A stretch of 64,000 nucleotides of DNA from Methylotenera_A sp044228245 (GCA_044228245.1 JBGAVG010000003.1:62001-126000), one strand, 5' to 3'; shown: positions 52,745-62,051, counted from the stretch's first letter. Program-made: numbers and translations. The notes: generated by a model not told the origin, from the sequence alone.

Positions 52745-53848
52745 CTAGCCTTTTTTGTTACCAATCTTGACTGGCGCCCCATCCGTCAAAAAGCCGGCGC
52801 CGTCCACCACGATCACATCATTCGTTTTCAAGCCTGCCAGCAGTTCAATCATGCCATTTTGGCGCAAGCCGGTTTTTACGACGGCTTGATATGCAATATT
52901 GTCGCGCACGACATAAACCACCTCACCCGCAGGGCGCAACACCAGACTTTGCTCGGGAATCATCATGGCGGCTGCCTGCGCGCCTAAAATCACTGTGCCT
53001 GTAACGCTGGCGCCAGGTTGCCAGCCGGGGGCGTCCAGCACGTCAGCAATTACATCTACCGTGCGGCTGCCTTCGGTAATCATGGGTTTTAGTTCGTGGA
53101 TCACCGTTTCGACTGGTTTATCGCTGGTGGGTGTTGTCAGCCGTACTTTGAGGCCGGGTTTGAGCTGCGCGCCGATGTGTTCTGGAAAAGGCAAATGCGC
53201 GCGCAATCTTTGTTTGGAAACAATTTGCACGATGGGATCGCCCACACGCACGAAATCACCCGTATCCACAATTTTTTTCTCAATCACACCGCCGACAGGT
53301 GCAAGCACCCTGGTTTTGCTGCTGCTGTGGTTGATGCTGGCGACGCGCGCTCTTGCCGCTTCAAGTTGTTGTTTCAGTACGTTTTGCTGGGCGATGTCGT
53401 TATCCACCGCGTTTTGGGAGATGAATTTTTTATCAACCAAAGCCTGGTTGCGGGCGACGATTTTGGCCTGGTTTTCCAGTAAAGCCTGAATGCGCGCAAT
53501 TTCCGCCTGCGCTTCATTGCGCTGCATGGTAAAGTCGGCGGCATCCAAAGTCGCGATGAGTTGCCCCTGTTTGACGGTTTGACCCGGATTGACAAGCACT
53601 TTAACCACACGAGCAGCTACCTCTGCTGCCACCGTTGGATCTACCAGGCCTTCCAGCGAGCCGATGGCCACTTCTGTAGTTTCAATCGCTTGGTTCTTGA
53701 CTTCAGTAACGGTAACGAGGGTAGGTTTCTGGCCTTTCTTTTCAGATTTTTCAGCTGCTCCATCGTCTTTTGCGCCGCAGGCGATCAATAGCAAAGACAG
53801 CAGCCCGATAAAAAGAGAGGAAGAGATGTTGCGCATAAATGTTTTCAT
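52745..53848 (-). CDS. RND efflux periplasmic adaptor (membrane fusion lipoprotein)
   Basis: The 367 residues have a lipoprotein signal with lipobox LLIAC (about residues 20-24). A biotinyl-lipoyl-like hairpin (VNPGQTVKQGQLIATLDAADF), a coiled-coil hairpin (about 110-175) and beta-barrel and membrane-proximal domains follow. It links the RND pump to an outer-membrane channel. It starts one base into the ampD stop (TAATG). A 148-base gap separates it from the pump gene. Confidence 0.94.
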   Translation of the reverse strand: MKTFMRNISSSLFIGLLSLLLIACGAKDDGAAEKSEKKGQKPTLVTVTEVKNQAIETTEVAIGSLEGLVDPTVAAEVAARVVKVLVNPGQTVKQGQLIATLDAADFTMQRNEAQAEIARIQALLENQAKIVARNQALVDKKFISQNAVDNDIAQQNVLKQQLEAARARVASINHSSSKTRVLAPVGGVIEKKIVDTGDFVRVGDPIVQIVSKQRLRAHLPFPEHIGAQLKPGLKVRLTTPTSDKPVETVIHELKPMITEGSRTVDVIADVLDAPGWQPGASVTGTVILGAQAAAMMIPEQSLVLRPAGEVVYVVRDNIAYQAVVKTGLRQNGMIELLAGLKTNDVIVVDGAGFLTDGAPVKIGNKKG

Positions 53849-54417
53849 TATAGTTTTTTAATTTGTTTTATTTTGTGCAAATCAAAATACGGTCCAGGAT
53901 CAGTTTTGCGGCCTGGCGCAATATCTGAATGCCCAACGATATCTTGTATGGGGTAAGTTTTATTCAAACATTCAAGCAGCAAGTTAAGCGCATGATATTG
54001 TGCTGGTTCAAATGCCTCAAAATCACTGCCTTCCAGTTCAATTCCGACCGAAAAATCGTTGCAACGTTCACGGCCCTGCCAGTTTGATACGCCCGCATGC
54101 CAGGCGCGCTGCAGACATGACACAAATTGAATCAGTTCACCATCGCGCCGAATGAGAAAGTGTGAAGATACTTTGCGGGTGTAAATTTCGGCATAGTAAG
54201 GGTGTTCATTTGGGTTAAGCTGGTTGGTGAATAATTGCACGATGCCAGCACCCCCGTACTCATTGGGCGGCAGGCTGATGTTGTGAATGACAATCATGCT
54301 CACCGAACAGTGTTCTGGCCTTGCGTCATAATTGGGTGAAGCGATTTGTGTGGCAGGTTCAACATAGCCATCCGCGTTCAGTTTTAATTTATGCGTTTTT
54401 AATTGTTGGTTGGGCAT
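53848..54417 (-). CDS. ampD: 1,6-anhydro-N-acetylmuramyl-L-alanine amidase AmpD
   Basis: The 189-residue zinc amidase recycles cell-wall muropeptides. Zinc ligands sit in VIHNISLP (His), the WHAG motif in RAWHAGVSNWQGRERCNDF, and GHSDIAPGRKTDPG (His/Asp). The IGIELEG-type strand (SVGIELEGSD) is present. There is no signal peptide, consistent with a cytoplasmic enzyme. It is upstream of the efflux adaptor and could be co-transcribed with it. Confidence 0.95.
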   Translation of the reverse strand: MPNQQLKTHKLKLNADGYVEPATQIASPNYDARPEHCSVSMIVIHNISLPPNEYGGAGIVQLFTNQLNPNEHPYYAEIYTRKVSSHFLIRRDGELIQFVSCLQRAWHAGVSNWQGRERCNDFSVGIELEGSDFEAFEPAQYHALNLLLECLNKTYPIQDIVGHSDIAPGRKTDPGPYFDLHKIKQIKKL

Positions 54418-54480
54418 GCAAGTATGGGTGTTATCAGCTAAAATTCTGTTTATTAAGTAGTTTATTGTAAAGGTAAAACC

Positions 54481-55482
54481 ATGGTTTTTGTGCTGCTTTT
54501 GGCGATGTTGGTGGTAATTTTAATTGCGGCGGAAGTGTTCACGAACGCGCTGGAGCATTTGGGCGAAAAGCTCGGCATTTCTGAGGGCGTGACAGGCTCG
54601 CTCTTCGCTGCGGTTGGCACAGCCTTGCCGGAAACTTCCGTGCCCTTGCTTGCTTTGCTTGCAGGCACACAAAATGCAGCCACCAATGAAGAAATCGGCG
54701 TAGGCGCTATTTTAGGCGCGCCCTTGATGCTGGCTACTTTGTCGGTGTGCCTGATGGCGGTTTCGGTATGGAAGCGTCGTGGCACACACGGACATTTAAG
54801 GCCGGAACGTACCGGCTTAACCCGCGACCTCAACTTTTTTCTGGTTGCATTCGGGTTTGCGACCATCGCGCTCTTCATCCCGCATAGTCTGGTTGCTGTG
54901 CGCTACGGTTTAGGTTTCTGCATGGTGATGATCTATTTTATCTATGTGATGGTGACATTACGCGCTTCTAAAGCCCTGGTAGAGGATGGCCATGCCACAG
55001 AAGCCGATAGCGATATGTTTTTATGTAAATTGGGGCTGCCTAATCACATGGCAGTGATCGTGATACAGCTTTTATTAGGTCTGGGCCTGTTGATTGCAGG
55101 TGCGAAAGGCTTTATTGGCGGTGTGGAAGAAGCTTCGCATCTGCTGGGCATTTCCGCGCTGTTGTTATCTTTGCTGATTATTCCTATCGCGACCGAGCTT
55201 CCCGAGAAGGTGAACAGCATATTATGGGTACGCAAAGGCAAGGACACGCTGGCGTTCGGCAACATTACCGGTGCGATGGTGTTTCAGGGTACGTTATTAC
55301 CCGCGATTGGTATCATGCTCACGCCGTGGGAGCCGCGCAAAGAAGTGTTGTGGGGGATTATCGTGACGCTGATCGCGGCTGCCTGGATGCGTTATTTAAT
55401 GGCTAAGGGCGGCATCCGCATATGGCATTTGCTGGTGAATGGCGCTTTGTATATTGGTTATCTGGTCATCGCGCTCAGTTAG
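54481..55482 (+). CDS. Sodium/calcium exchanger family (CaCA) membrane protein
   Basis: The 333 residues have about ten helices arranged as two inverted halves. The alpha-repeat-like segments are GSLFAAVGTALPETSVPLLALLAG near residue 40 and LIIPIATELPEKVNS/GNITGAMVFQGTLLPAIG near 235-275. Members exchange cations such as Ca2+ for Na+ or H+; the ion here is unknown. It converges on the pilR-type gene with overlapping stops. Confidence 0.87.
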   Translation: MVFVLLLAMLVVILIAAEVFTNALEHLGEKLGISEGVTGSLFAAVGTALPETSVPLLALLAGTQNAATNEEIGVGAILGAPLMLATLSVCLMAVSVWKRRGTHGHLRPERTGLTRDLNFFLVAFGFATIALFIPHSLVAVRYGLGFCMVMIYFIYVMVTLRASKALVEDGHATEADSDMFLCKLGLPNHMAVIVIQLLLGLGLLIAGAKGFIGGVEEASHLLGISALLLSLLIIPIATELPEKVNSILWVRKGKDTLAFGNITGAMVFQGTLLPAIGIMLTPWEPRKEVLWGIIVTLIAAAWMRYLMAKGGIRIWHLLVNGALYIGYLVIALS

Positions 55483-56876
55483 TTTTCTTCTAAATTATCG
55501 CTTTCCAAATCGGTATCTTCCTCTTTGGCAAGGCCGAGCTTGGCGAGTCTGTAACGCAGCGTTCTAAAACTTACTCCGAGCAATTTTGCTGCGGCAGTTT
55601 TATTGTTGTTGGCTTTGGCCAGGGCTTTTAGAATCGCGCGTTTTTCAATGTCTTCCAGATATTCCGGCAAGCCGATCTCCAGTGTTTTACCCGGGTCAAA
55701 ATGGCCTGCTTCTTCGCTTCTCACCTTGATTTCTTCACCCATGAACAAGTCATCAGTGCTGATTTTCTGGCCATCACACAAGGCCAGCGCGCGTTCCAGC
55801 ATGTTTTCCAGCTCGCGTACATTGCCGGCAAAGTGCAGTTCTGAAATAAGCTTTGAAGCGCTTTCTTCAAGCTCAGGCACGGCAATCGACTGCGCCAGAC
55901 ACAGTTTTTGCAATAGTTTTTGTGTAAGCTCCGGGATGTCTTCCGGGCGATCCCGTAATGCAGGCATTTTGAGCTGAATGACATTCAGGCGGTAATATAA
56001 ATCCTGTCTGAATAGGCCTTGCTCCATCAGGGTGCTTAAATTCTTATGCGTCGCACTGATAATACGCACATCCACCGCTTCTTCTGTCGTGCCGCCCACA
56101 CTGCGAACCTTTTTTTCCTGAATTGCGCGCAATAGCTTCACCTGCATGGCAAGTGGTAAATCAGCCACTTCGTCCAAAAATAACGTACCGCCGTTCGCGG
56201 CCTGGAATAAGCCCAAGGTATCCTGTGCGGCGCCGGTAAAAGCGCCTTTTTTGTAACCAAAAAATTCACTTTCCATGAGATTTTCAGGAATCGCACCGCA
56301 GTTGACGGCAATAAAGGCTTTGTCGCGGCGCGAGCTGTTGCTGTGAATCAGTCTGGCCGCCAGCTCTTTGCCGCTGCCGGATTCGCCGCTGATGTAGACA
56401 GGCGCCTGGCTGCGCGCGAGTTTTTCTATCATGGTGCGTACATAGCTCATGGCGGGTGAGTTGCCGATTAAATCGCCCGTATTTTGTGTTTCTTTTACAT
56501 CGGTGCTCGAAAGTTTAAGCGCGGATTCCACAAGCGGGCGCAACTGCTTAAGCGAAATGGGCTTGGTTAAATAATCAAACGCGCCTGCCTTTAAGGCGGA
56601 CACGGCGTTTTCTGCGCTACCATAAGCGGTGATCACCGCTACTGGCAAGCCCATGTAATTGGCCGAAATATGCTGCACCAGTTCCAGTCCCAATCCGTCC
56701 GGTAGCCGCATGTCGGTCAAACACAGGTCATACTTCCTACTGGCCAACAGTTGTTTGGCTTCTTCCAAATTGCCGGCGCTGTCCGCCCTGATATCCATGC
56801 GTTCCAGCGTCAATACTACCAGCTCGCGAATATCGGTTTCGTCGTCAACTACCAAACAATTAAACTGTTGCGCCAT
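55479..56876 (-). CDS. pilR: Sigma-54-dependent response regulator, PilR type
   Basis: The 465 residues contain a receiver (D55 in LTDMRLPDG), a full AAA+ activator domain and a Fis-type helix-turn-helix (NKTAAAKLLGVSFRTLRYRLAKLG). The AAA+ domain has Walker A GESGSGKE, the GAFTGA loop and Walker B GGTLFLDEVADLP. It should activate rpoN-dependent promoters. Pairing with a six-helix PilS-like kinase supports the pilin-regulator assignment, but no pilin gene is in view. Confidence 0.9.
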   Translation of the reverse strand: MAQQFNCLVVDDETDIRELVVLTLERMDIRADSAGNLEEAKQLLASRKYDLCLTDMRLPDGLGLELVQHISANYMGLPVAVITAYGSAENAVSALKAGAFDYLTKPISLKQLRPLVESALKLSSTDVKETQNTGDLIGNSPAMSYVRTMIEKLARSQAPVYISGESGSGKELAARLIHSNSSRRDKAFIAVNCGAIPENLMESEFFGYKKGAFTGAAQDTLGLFQAANGGTLFLDEVADLPLAMQVKLLRAIQEKKVRSVGGTTEEAVDVRIISATHKNLSTLMEQGLFRQDLYYRLNVIQLKMPALRDRPEDIPELTQKLLQKLCLAQSIAVPELEESASKLISELHFAGNVRELENMLERALALCDGQKISTDDLFMGEEIKVRSEEAGHFDPGKTLEIGLPEYLEDIEKRAILKALAKANNNKTAAAKLLGVSFRTLRYRLAKLGLAKEEDTDLESDNLEEN

Positions 56877-56882
56877 GTATTA

Positions 56883-58520
56883 CTAAACCTTTTTGATGTG
56901 GATGATAAATTGCGTACCAGCGTCTGAAGACTTATATTGCAGTTTTGCGCCATTGGCATCGGCCAGCTCACGCGCAATATAAAGACCAAGCCCAGTACCC
57001 GATTTCTCGGTCGTGAAGAACGGCTCGAACAAATGGCTGCGCACGCTTTCCGGAATGCCTGCGCCATCATCACTAATTTCGATATGCACCGTTTTTGTTT
57101 TTTCTGTCAAAGCAAGCGTCAATTTTAGGCTATTTTCAGCTTTTTTACAGTGACGCCAGCCATTTTTACACAGGTTCCATAAAATTTGATTTAAATGTCG
57201 GCGATCAAATGAAATAACGGTTTCTGCATTAATCAGAGTCAGCTTGAAACAGGAGGCCGGAATTTTCTCTACCGCGCAAAATTGCGTATAAAAATCGAAA
57301 ATAAAATGTTCCAGGTGAATCACCTCCTGGTTGGTGCGATCGCGTCGATTCAGCTCCAGAACGTCCTTAATGATTTGATCCAGCCGTTGTACATTATCAC
57401 CAATGATTTGCAGCATGCGCTTGGTGGCTGGGTCGGTATCTTCTTCTTGCAGTAATTGATTGGCGTGGCTGATCGCGCTGAGCGGATTGCGAATCTCGTG
57501 GGCAATATTGGCGGTTAATCGGCCCAGTGCAGCCAATTTGACTTGATGCGCCTGCGTTTGCATCTGCGACCAATCCTCAATAAAAATCACGGCGCCCTGA
57601 TGACGGTTTTCTGAAATGGGCAGAAACCTGAGTCGCAATTCACGTGAAAGCGTGTTCAGTTTAAGGATATTGGGGGTGATGATATTGGTCGGTGCAAAAT
57701 CATGTAATGGTTCCGTTTCTTCCAGCCAATGCTGCATCATGCTGGCAATTTCAGGCGAAACCTCGCTGAGCGGTTTTCCCTGCCAGTTTCTGGATTCCAG
57801 ACCGAGCAGCACTTCTGCCTGCGTGTTGTGATGCTTGATCTGAAATTCCTGGTCTACTACCAGCACCCCGTCTTGCATCTCATGCGTAATCAAGGCATTG
57901 ATCTGTGCCATATTCTGCACATCCAGGCCGCGCTGCGAGGCTAATAATTCACTTTGTTTGGCGCGCTTGGCCAGGCTATACGCCAGCCAGGCCGTGGCAA
58001 AACAGCCCAAACTCAGCAATACCGCAGGCGTGTAATCACCGGCTGTTTTGTCAATAAATAAAATACGGTAGGATTGCTCCAGCAAAATGCCGATACTGGC
58101 GATAGCCGCATAGAACAAGGCTAAGCGGCCTTCGCTGATTAAACTGATGCTGGCGATGGCGATGATTAACAATAAGCCGATCCCGCCTTGGCTACCATCC
58201 TGCGCATGCATCATCAGCACAATAAATATAATATCGATGATGATCTGAATCGGCAGACTGATGTCAATATCGGGTTTTTCCAGCCAGGTAAAAATGGCTG
58301 AAATGATGCTGAAAACAAAATAGCCAACGATTAAGGCCGAGAATAAATCGGCAGACACTGTCATATTGGCGCTTTGCAGCCAACGGCTATCGCTGATCAG
58401 GTCTTGTGTGACCATCAGCAGCAGTGCAATCAGAAAGCGATATGCGTTGTAAAGCTTAAGGCTGTGCCAGCGCGTGGTGTTTATCTTGGCGTCCAAATGC
58501 GCAACTAAATCAATCGCCAT
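56883..58520 (-). CDS. pilS: Membrane sensor histidine kinase, PilS type
   Basis: The 545 residues have about six N-terminal membrane helices (25-190), a PAS domain (about 210-320), the HisKA box LTANIAHEIRNPLSAISHANQLL, and an ATPase domain with LWNLCKNGWRHCKKA, DDGAGIP and GTGLGLYIARELAD. PilS senses pilin through its membrane helices in Pseudomonas. It lies two bases after the PP0621-type gene start region and six bases before the regulator. Confidence 0.9.
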   Translation of the reverse strand: MAIDLVAHLDAKINTTRWHSLKLYNAYRFLIALLLMVTQDLISDSRWLQSANMTVSADLFSALIVGYFVFSIISAIFTWLEKPDIDISLPIQIIIDIIFIVLMMHAQDGSQGGIGLLLIIAIASISLISEGRLALFYAAIASIGILLEQSYRILFIDKTAGDYTPAVLLSLGCFATAWLAYSLAKRAKQSELLASQRGLDVQNMAQINALITHEMQDGVLVVDQEFQIKHHNTQAEVLLGLESRNWQGKPLSEVSPEIASMMQHWLEETEPLHDFAPTNIITPNILKLNTLSRELRLRFLPISENRHQGAVIFIEDWSQMQTQAHQVKLAALGRLTANIAHEIRNPLSAISHANQLLQEEDTDPATKRMLQIIGDNVQRLDQIIKDVLELNRRDRTNQEVIHLEHFIFDFYTQFCAVEKIPASCFKLTLINAETVISFDRRHLNQILWNLCKNGWRHCKKAENSLKLTLALTEKTKTVHIEISDDGAGIPESVRSHLFEPFFTTEKSGTGLGLYIARELADANGAKLQYKSSDAGTQFIIHIKKV

Positions 58521-58521
58521 G

Positions 58522-58731
58522 CTATTTCTGGCATTCCGGGTTGTTACAGTAGATTTTGCCGTTTTTGATCAGGCTTTCGCTCATCGGCACATGACAGCCG
58601 CAGTGTGAACACTGCACGAATTTCTCTTCCGTGCCAGATTGTGTCGGCTTTGGATTTGCGTTTGCGATAAAGCGTTTCACGATTAGATACAATATCCAGA
58701 CTAAAACAATCAGCAATAAAATGCGCGCCAT
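58522..58731 (-). CDS. PP0621 family small membrane protein
   Basis: The 69 residues have one N-terminal membrane helix (about 3-22), a polar linker, and a zinc-ribbon-like end with CSHCGCHVPMSES and YCNNPEC. The start at ATG 58729-58731 is preferred. A longer frame to 58791 would add 20 residues that do not fit the family. It precedes the pilS-like gene by one base, the usual position for this family. Confidence 0.85.
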   Translation of the reverse strand: MARILLLIVLVWILYLIVKRFIANANPKPTQSGTEEKFVQCSHCGCHVPMSESLIKNGKIYCNNPECQK

Positions 58732-58846
58732 AATTCTGCTCAACTCCCGACCGAACCAAGTATTATCAAGTATTATAGGGATTGTAACCAAAAGCTGGGC
58801 GAAAACAAGTTAGCCTGGGAACCACAGTCAGTACAAAACTTAAAGC

Positions 58847-58855
58847 TGATATACT
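58847..58855 (+). promoter_or_regulatory. Extended -10 promoter candidate for the sigma-factor gene
   Basis: TGATATACT at 58847-58855 matches the extended -10 consensus TGnTATAAT at all but one base. It lies 28 bases before the sigma-factor start. No good -35 is seen, as is common for extended -10 promoters. Confidence 0.4.
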
Positions 58856-58883
58856 TATACCCACTGAGTAAATAACGAAATTC

Positions 58884-59474
58884 ATGGCTAGTTCTCAAGA
58901 ATTATCAGATTTTTTGCGGGACGTGGAGCGACGCGCATTCAAGCAAACAGTGTATGCTGTGCGCGATGACCACGTAGCGCTGGATATTGTGCAGGATGCT
59001 ATGTTAAAGTTGGCTGAAAAATATGCCGATAAACCCGTTGCAGAGTATCCCATGCTGTTTCAGCGCATTTTGCAGAATACCATGCGTGATTTCTGGCGCA
59101 GGCAGAAAGTACGCAACTTGTGGACAACGCTATTGTCGTCTTTTGGCGCTGGCAAAGATGGCGAGGAAGATCATGATCCGCTTGACACCATTGATGTTGA
59201 AGATGAGTCGGATAACCCCATGGTACAACTTGAACGTAGCCAGACCATGGTGATCATCGAGAAGGCGATTGAAAAGCTACCCGCGCGTCAACGCGAGGCC
59301 TTTGTACTGCGTTACTGGGAAGATATGGATGTTGCTGAAACTGCTGTAATAATGGGCTGCTCGGAGGGTAGCGTTAAAACACACTGCTCACGCGCGGTAC
59401 ATACCTTGGCTGCTCTTTTGCAGAAACAGGGATTAGGTAGTAAAGCAATGGCGAATTTAGGAGTAAAGTCATAA
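58884..59474 (+). CDS. RNA polymerase sigma factor (ECF-like, sigma-70 family)
   Basis: The 196 residues hold sigma region 2 (about 28-75, ALDIVQDAMLKLAEKY and MRDFWRRQKVRN) and region 4 (about 125-180, EKAIEKLPARQREAFVLRYWEDMDVAETAVIMGCSEGS, a helix-turn-helix). An acidic linker lies between them. There is no region 1 or 3. The following gene encodes a one-helix membrane protein and the one after that an exported protein. Confidence 0.93.
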   Translation: MASSQELSDFLRDVERRAFKQTVYAVRDDHVALDIVQDAMLKLAEKYADKPVAEYPMLFQRILQNTMRDFWRRQKVRNLWTTLLSSFGAGKDGEEDHDPLDTIDVEDESDNPMVQLERSQTMVIIEKAIEKLPARQREAFVLRYWEDMDVAETAVIMGCSEGSVKTHCSRAVHTLAALLQKQGLGSKAMANLGVKS

Positions 59475-59475
59475 C

Positions 59476-59877
59476 ATGGACAACACCGATCAAGAGTTAC
59501 ACAATGACAAATTAGACGCGCAAGCCAAGCAGATTACTGGCTTACTGGATGCGCACGCCAAGCGTTTGAGCATGCGCACGCTCAAACAGTTAGAAAACGG
59601 CCGCGAGCGTGCGGTAAAAGTGCATGCACAGCAAATTACCGGCACGGGCGTTAATCGCGATGGCACCTTGAGTAACATCTATTTATGGGCGGAACATCAT
59701 CGCATTGCTAGTACAGGCCTGGTGCTGGCGGCAATTATTACTGGTTTTGTGATCATGCAGTCATTTGGCCAAAAAGATTCTAGCGATGCATTTTTGCTAA
59801 GCGCGGATTTACCACCGGAAGCCTTTGTCGACAGGAGTTTTGAGCCTTATTTAAACAATGGGCAGACTAAGTTATAG
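59476..59877 (+). CDS. DUF3619 single-span membrane protein, possible anti-sigma factor
   Basis: The 133 residues form a charged N-terminal cytoplasmic part (1-75), one hydrophobic helix (about 77-95, ASTGLVLAAIITGFVIM) and a short periplasmic tail. The family is DUF3619. It is encoded one base after the sigma factor, and the topology is that of an anti-sigma factor. No zinc-binding HxxxCxxC anti-sigma motif is present, so this role is inference. Confidence 0.82.
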   Translation: MDNTDQELHNDKLDAQAKQITGLLDAHAKRLSMRTLKQLENGRERAVKVHAQQITGTGVNRDGTLSNIYLWAEHHRIASTGLVLAAIITGFVIMQSFGQKDSSDAFLLSADLPPEAFVDRSFEPYLNNGQTKL

Positions 59878-59920
59878 TTAAATATCTTTTAGAGTGTATA
59901 TAAGAAGAAGTCGTGCTTGA

Positions 59921-60430
59921 ATGAATAAAAATATATTGTTGTTAGCAACTGTAGTAATCAGTCTACAAGTAAGCGGGTTTGCCTGTTCAAAAGAAAATAC
60001 CTTGGTGGCAATGGGCGATATCGGCAGTATTAAATCATCGGTGAATGATGACACTGGTAATGGGGCGCCAATTCAAACATGGAGCCAACTTACTGAAGAG
60101 CAGCGCAAGGTTCTAGCGCCATTAGGGCCGGAGTGGGATACTTTAAGACCCTGGCAGCGCGAAAAAATGCTGGATATCGCCAAGGACTATCCGAAAATGG
60201 ATGCGCAAAAGCAGCAGCGTGTGCAAAAGCGCCTTAACAGCTGGAGTCGCATGACGCCTTATGAACGTGAAAATGCGCGCAAACGATATGTGCAGTTTCA
60301 TGCGCTTAGCCCGGAGAAGCAGGATGAAATTCGCAAAAAATGGGCTGAGCATCAAAAATTGCCTGAGGCGGAGCGTGCAAAGCTGCGCAAGGAATCTGCC
60401 GAATTGGAATACGGACCAGACTTGGAGTAA
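59921..60430 (+). CDS. DUF3106 exported protein
   Basis: The 169 residues have a signal peptide (about 1-22, NKNILLLATVVISLQVSGFAC) and a helical, charged mature part. The repeated pattern is W-x-x-L(T/S)P..R, as in WSQLTEEQRKVLAPLG, WQREKMLDIAKDYPKM and SRMTPYERENARKRYVQF, typical of DUF3106. The Cys at the signal end could mark a lipoprotein. It lies downstream of the sigma/DUF3619 pair and ends at a strong terminator. Confidence 0.88.
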   Translation: MNKNILLLATVVISLQVSGFACSKENTLVAMGDIGSIKSSVNDDTGNGAPIQTWSQLTEEQRKVLAPLGPEWDTLRPWQREKMLDIAKDYPKMDAQKQQRVQKRLNSWSRMTPYERENARKRYVQFHALSPEKQDEIRKKWAEHQKLPEAERAKLRKESAELEYGPDLE

Positions 60431-60494
60431 TTCAGAATCTTGGCATAACTTAAAGTTTAGAGTAATTTTTTATTTTCTGAGATTAGAAATGCCG

Positions 60495-60525
60495 GCCCGC
60501 TATTGATTCGATAGCGGGCTTTTTT
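60495..60525 (+). terminator. Intrinsic terminator after DUF3106
   Basis: GCCCGCTAT (60495-60503) pairs perfectly with ATAGCGGGC (60511-60519) around a seven-base loop and is followed by TTTTTT (60520-60525). It is the clearest intrinsic terminator in the window and ends the sigma-DUF3619-DUF3106 transcript. Confidence 0.93.
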
Positions 60526-60545
60526 ACACTGTGAGTGAAGCTAAT

Positions 60546-60956
60546 ATGACCAAAAATGTTACCCGTCTTAGGCTTTTTGCTGCTTGCATCTATGAGCTGT
60601 TATTGTTGATCGCATTGTGGATGCTGTGCACATGGATTTTTGTGAGATTGTTTGGTGAGGCAACAACACCCTACAAGCTTTTTTACTTGAGATTGTCTTT
60701 ATGGTTGGTGGCAGGCGCCTATTTTGTTTGGTGCTGGAGCAAAACCGGGCAGACTTTAGCGGCACAGACCTGGAAAATCAAACTGGTGAATCAGCAAAAT
60801 ACCACGCTAAGTATAAAACAGGCGCTAATTAGATACGCCCTGGCAAGCGCATCAGTATTGGCTCTTGGGTTAGGCTTTGTTTGGGCTTTGGTGGATAAAG
60901 ACCGATTGTTTTTGCATGACAGGTTGTTAAAAACGCGCTTTATCCGTGTGGCTTAG
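60546..60956 (+). CDS. RDD family membrane protein
   Basis: The 136 residues have three hydrophobic helices (about 10-30, 42-60, 92-112) and the RDD pattern: RLRLFAACIYELLLLIAL at the start, GQTLAAQTWKIKLVN in the middle, and DRLFLHDRLLKTRFIRV at the end. ATG 60546 is preferred. A GTG at 60531 lies only five bases after the terminator T run and has no ribosome site. It converges on lptG. Function unknown. Confidence 0.85.
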   Translation: MTKNVTRLRLFAACIYELLLLIALWMLCTWIFVRLFGEATTPYKLFYLRLSLWLVAGAYFVWCWSKTGQTLAAQTWKIKLVNQQNTTLSIKQALIRYALASASVLALGLGFVWALVDKDRLFLHDRLLKTRFIRVA

Positions 60957-60962
60957 CTTTAC

Positions 60963-62051
60963 TTATCTGCGCTCAATCACAAATAGCAAACTCAACCCTG
61001 CAATCAAAAATATCACCGTAGGAGTAATTGCGCTCATTAAAGGCGGCCAATCATTCAGCACCCCCAAATGAATAAACACCCGATTCATAATCTGGTATGC
61101 CACGCCCAGCATGACGCCAGTAAAAATCTTGGCACTGGTGCCACCGGCGCGTTGCTGTAAAAAGCCAAAAGGCAGTGCCAAAATCACCATGACCATACAG
61201 GCAAGCGGATAAATCATTTTAGACCAAAGCGCCACTTCATACCGGGTAGTTTTCTGCTTATTTGTTTCTAAGTGGTTGATAAATGAGTACAAATTCCATG
61301 CCGACATTTTCTCCGGCGCAACCAGCAGCACATTGAGCAACTCCGGGCGAATCAGTGATTTCCAGTTGGCCTTGTTAAAAAATTGCGTCAGGACGCTGGT
61401 CTGCTCGATTTTTTGATGCGTATTAAATTTCGTTTGCGTGACTTCGCTTAATCCCCAATGTTCGTCAGCAAAATCAGCTTTTTTGGCAATGCTGATGCTG
61501 CGCAATTTGAAGTCCTGGTCAAACTCATAAATATGCACATTCAACAGACTGGCATCGGGCAAAACGGTTTCAACATTCACAAAGCTTTTGCCGTCTTTTA
61601 CCCATAAGCCGGATCTGAAGTCTTGTGCCACCACCGAATCGGTTGCCTTTATGCGCATGCGCTGCGCCATTTTTTCACTGATTGGCGTAATCAGCTCACC
61701 GACCACAAAAGTAATGACGGTGAACAATAAACCGACTTTAAGCAGAATTAAACCGATATTCAGCAAAGATATCCCACTCACACGCATGACCACGAGCTCA
61801 GAATTGCGTGCCAGCGTGCCCAGGCTATACATCATGCCGACCAGCACAGCGACTGGCACTACATCGTACACGTGCCCAGGTACGCTCAATAATACAAACA
61901 CCAGCATCTGGCTAATGCCATAGCTGCCTTGGCCAAGGCTGTCCAACTCCTGGATTAAATCAAAAAACGAGAACATGGCGAGCAGGCCCAGCATGATCAT
62001 CAAAATATTGACGCTGGTTTCTTGCCAAAAATAGCGGTTAAGCGTTTTCAT
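60963..62051 (-). CDS. lptG: LPS export permease LptG
   Basis: The 362 residues form a YjgP/YjgQ permease: membrane helices near 10-35, 55-75 and 95-120, a periplasmic jellyroll (about 135-265) and three C-terminal helices. With LptF and LptB it extracts LPS from the inner membrane. ATG 62049-62051 is the start (MKTLNRYFWQETSVNILMIM) and overlaps the lptF stop (ATGA). A frame to 62228 is the upstream extension and is not expected to be translated. Confidence 0.94.
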   Translation of the reverse strand: MKTLNRYFWQETSVNILMIMLGLLAMFSFFDLIQELDSLGQGSYGISQMLVFVLLSVPGHVYDVVPVAVLVGMMYSLGTLARNSELVVMRVSGISLLNIGLILLKVGLLFTVITFVVGELITPISEKMAQRMRIKATDSVVAQDFRSGLWVKDGKSFVNVETVLPDASLLNVHIYEFDQDFKLRSISIAKKADFADEHWGLSEVTQTKFNTHQKIEQTSVLTQFFNKANWKSLIRPELLNVLLVAPEKMSAWNLYSFINHLETNKQKTTRYEVALWSKMIYPLACMVMVILALPFGFLQQRAGGTSAKIFTGVMLGVAYQIMNRVFIHLGVLNDWPPLMSAITPTVIFLIAGLSLLFVIERR

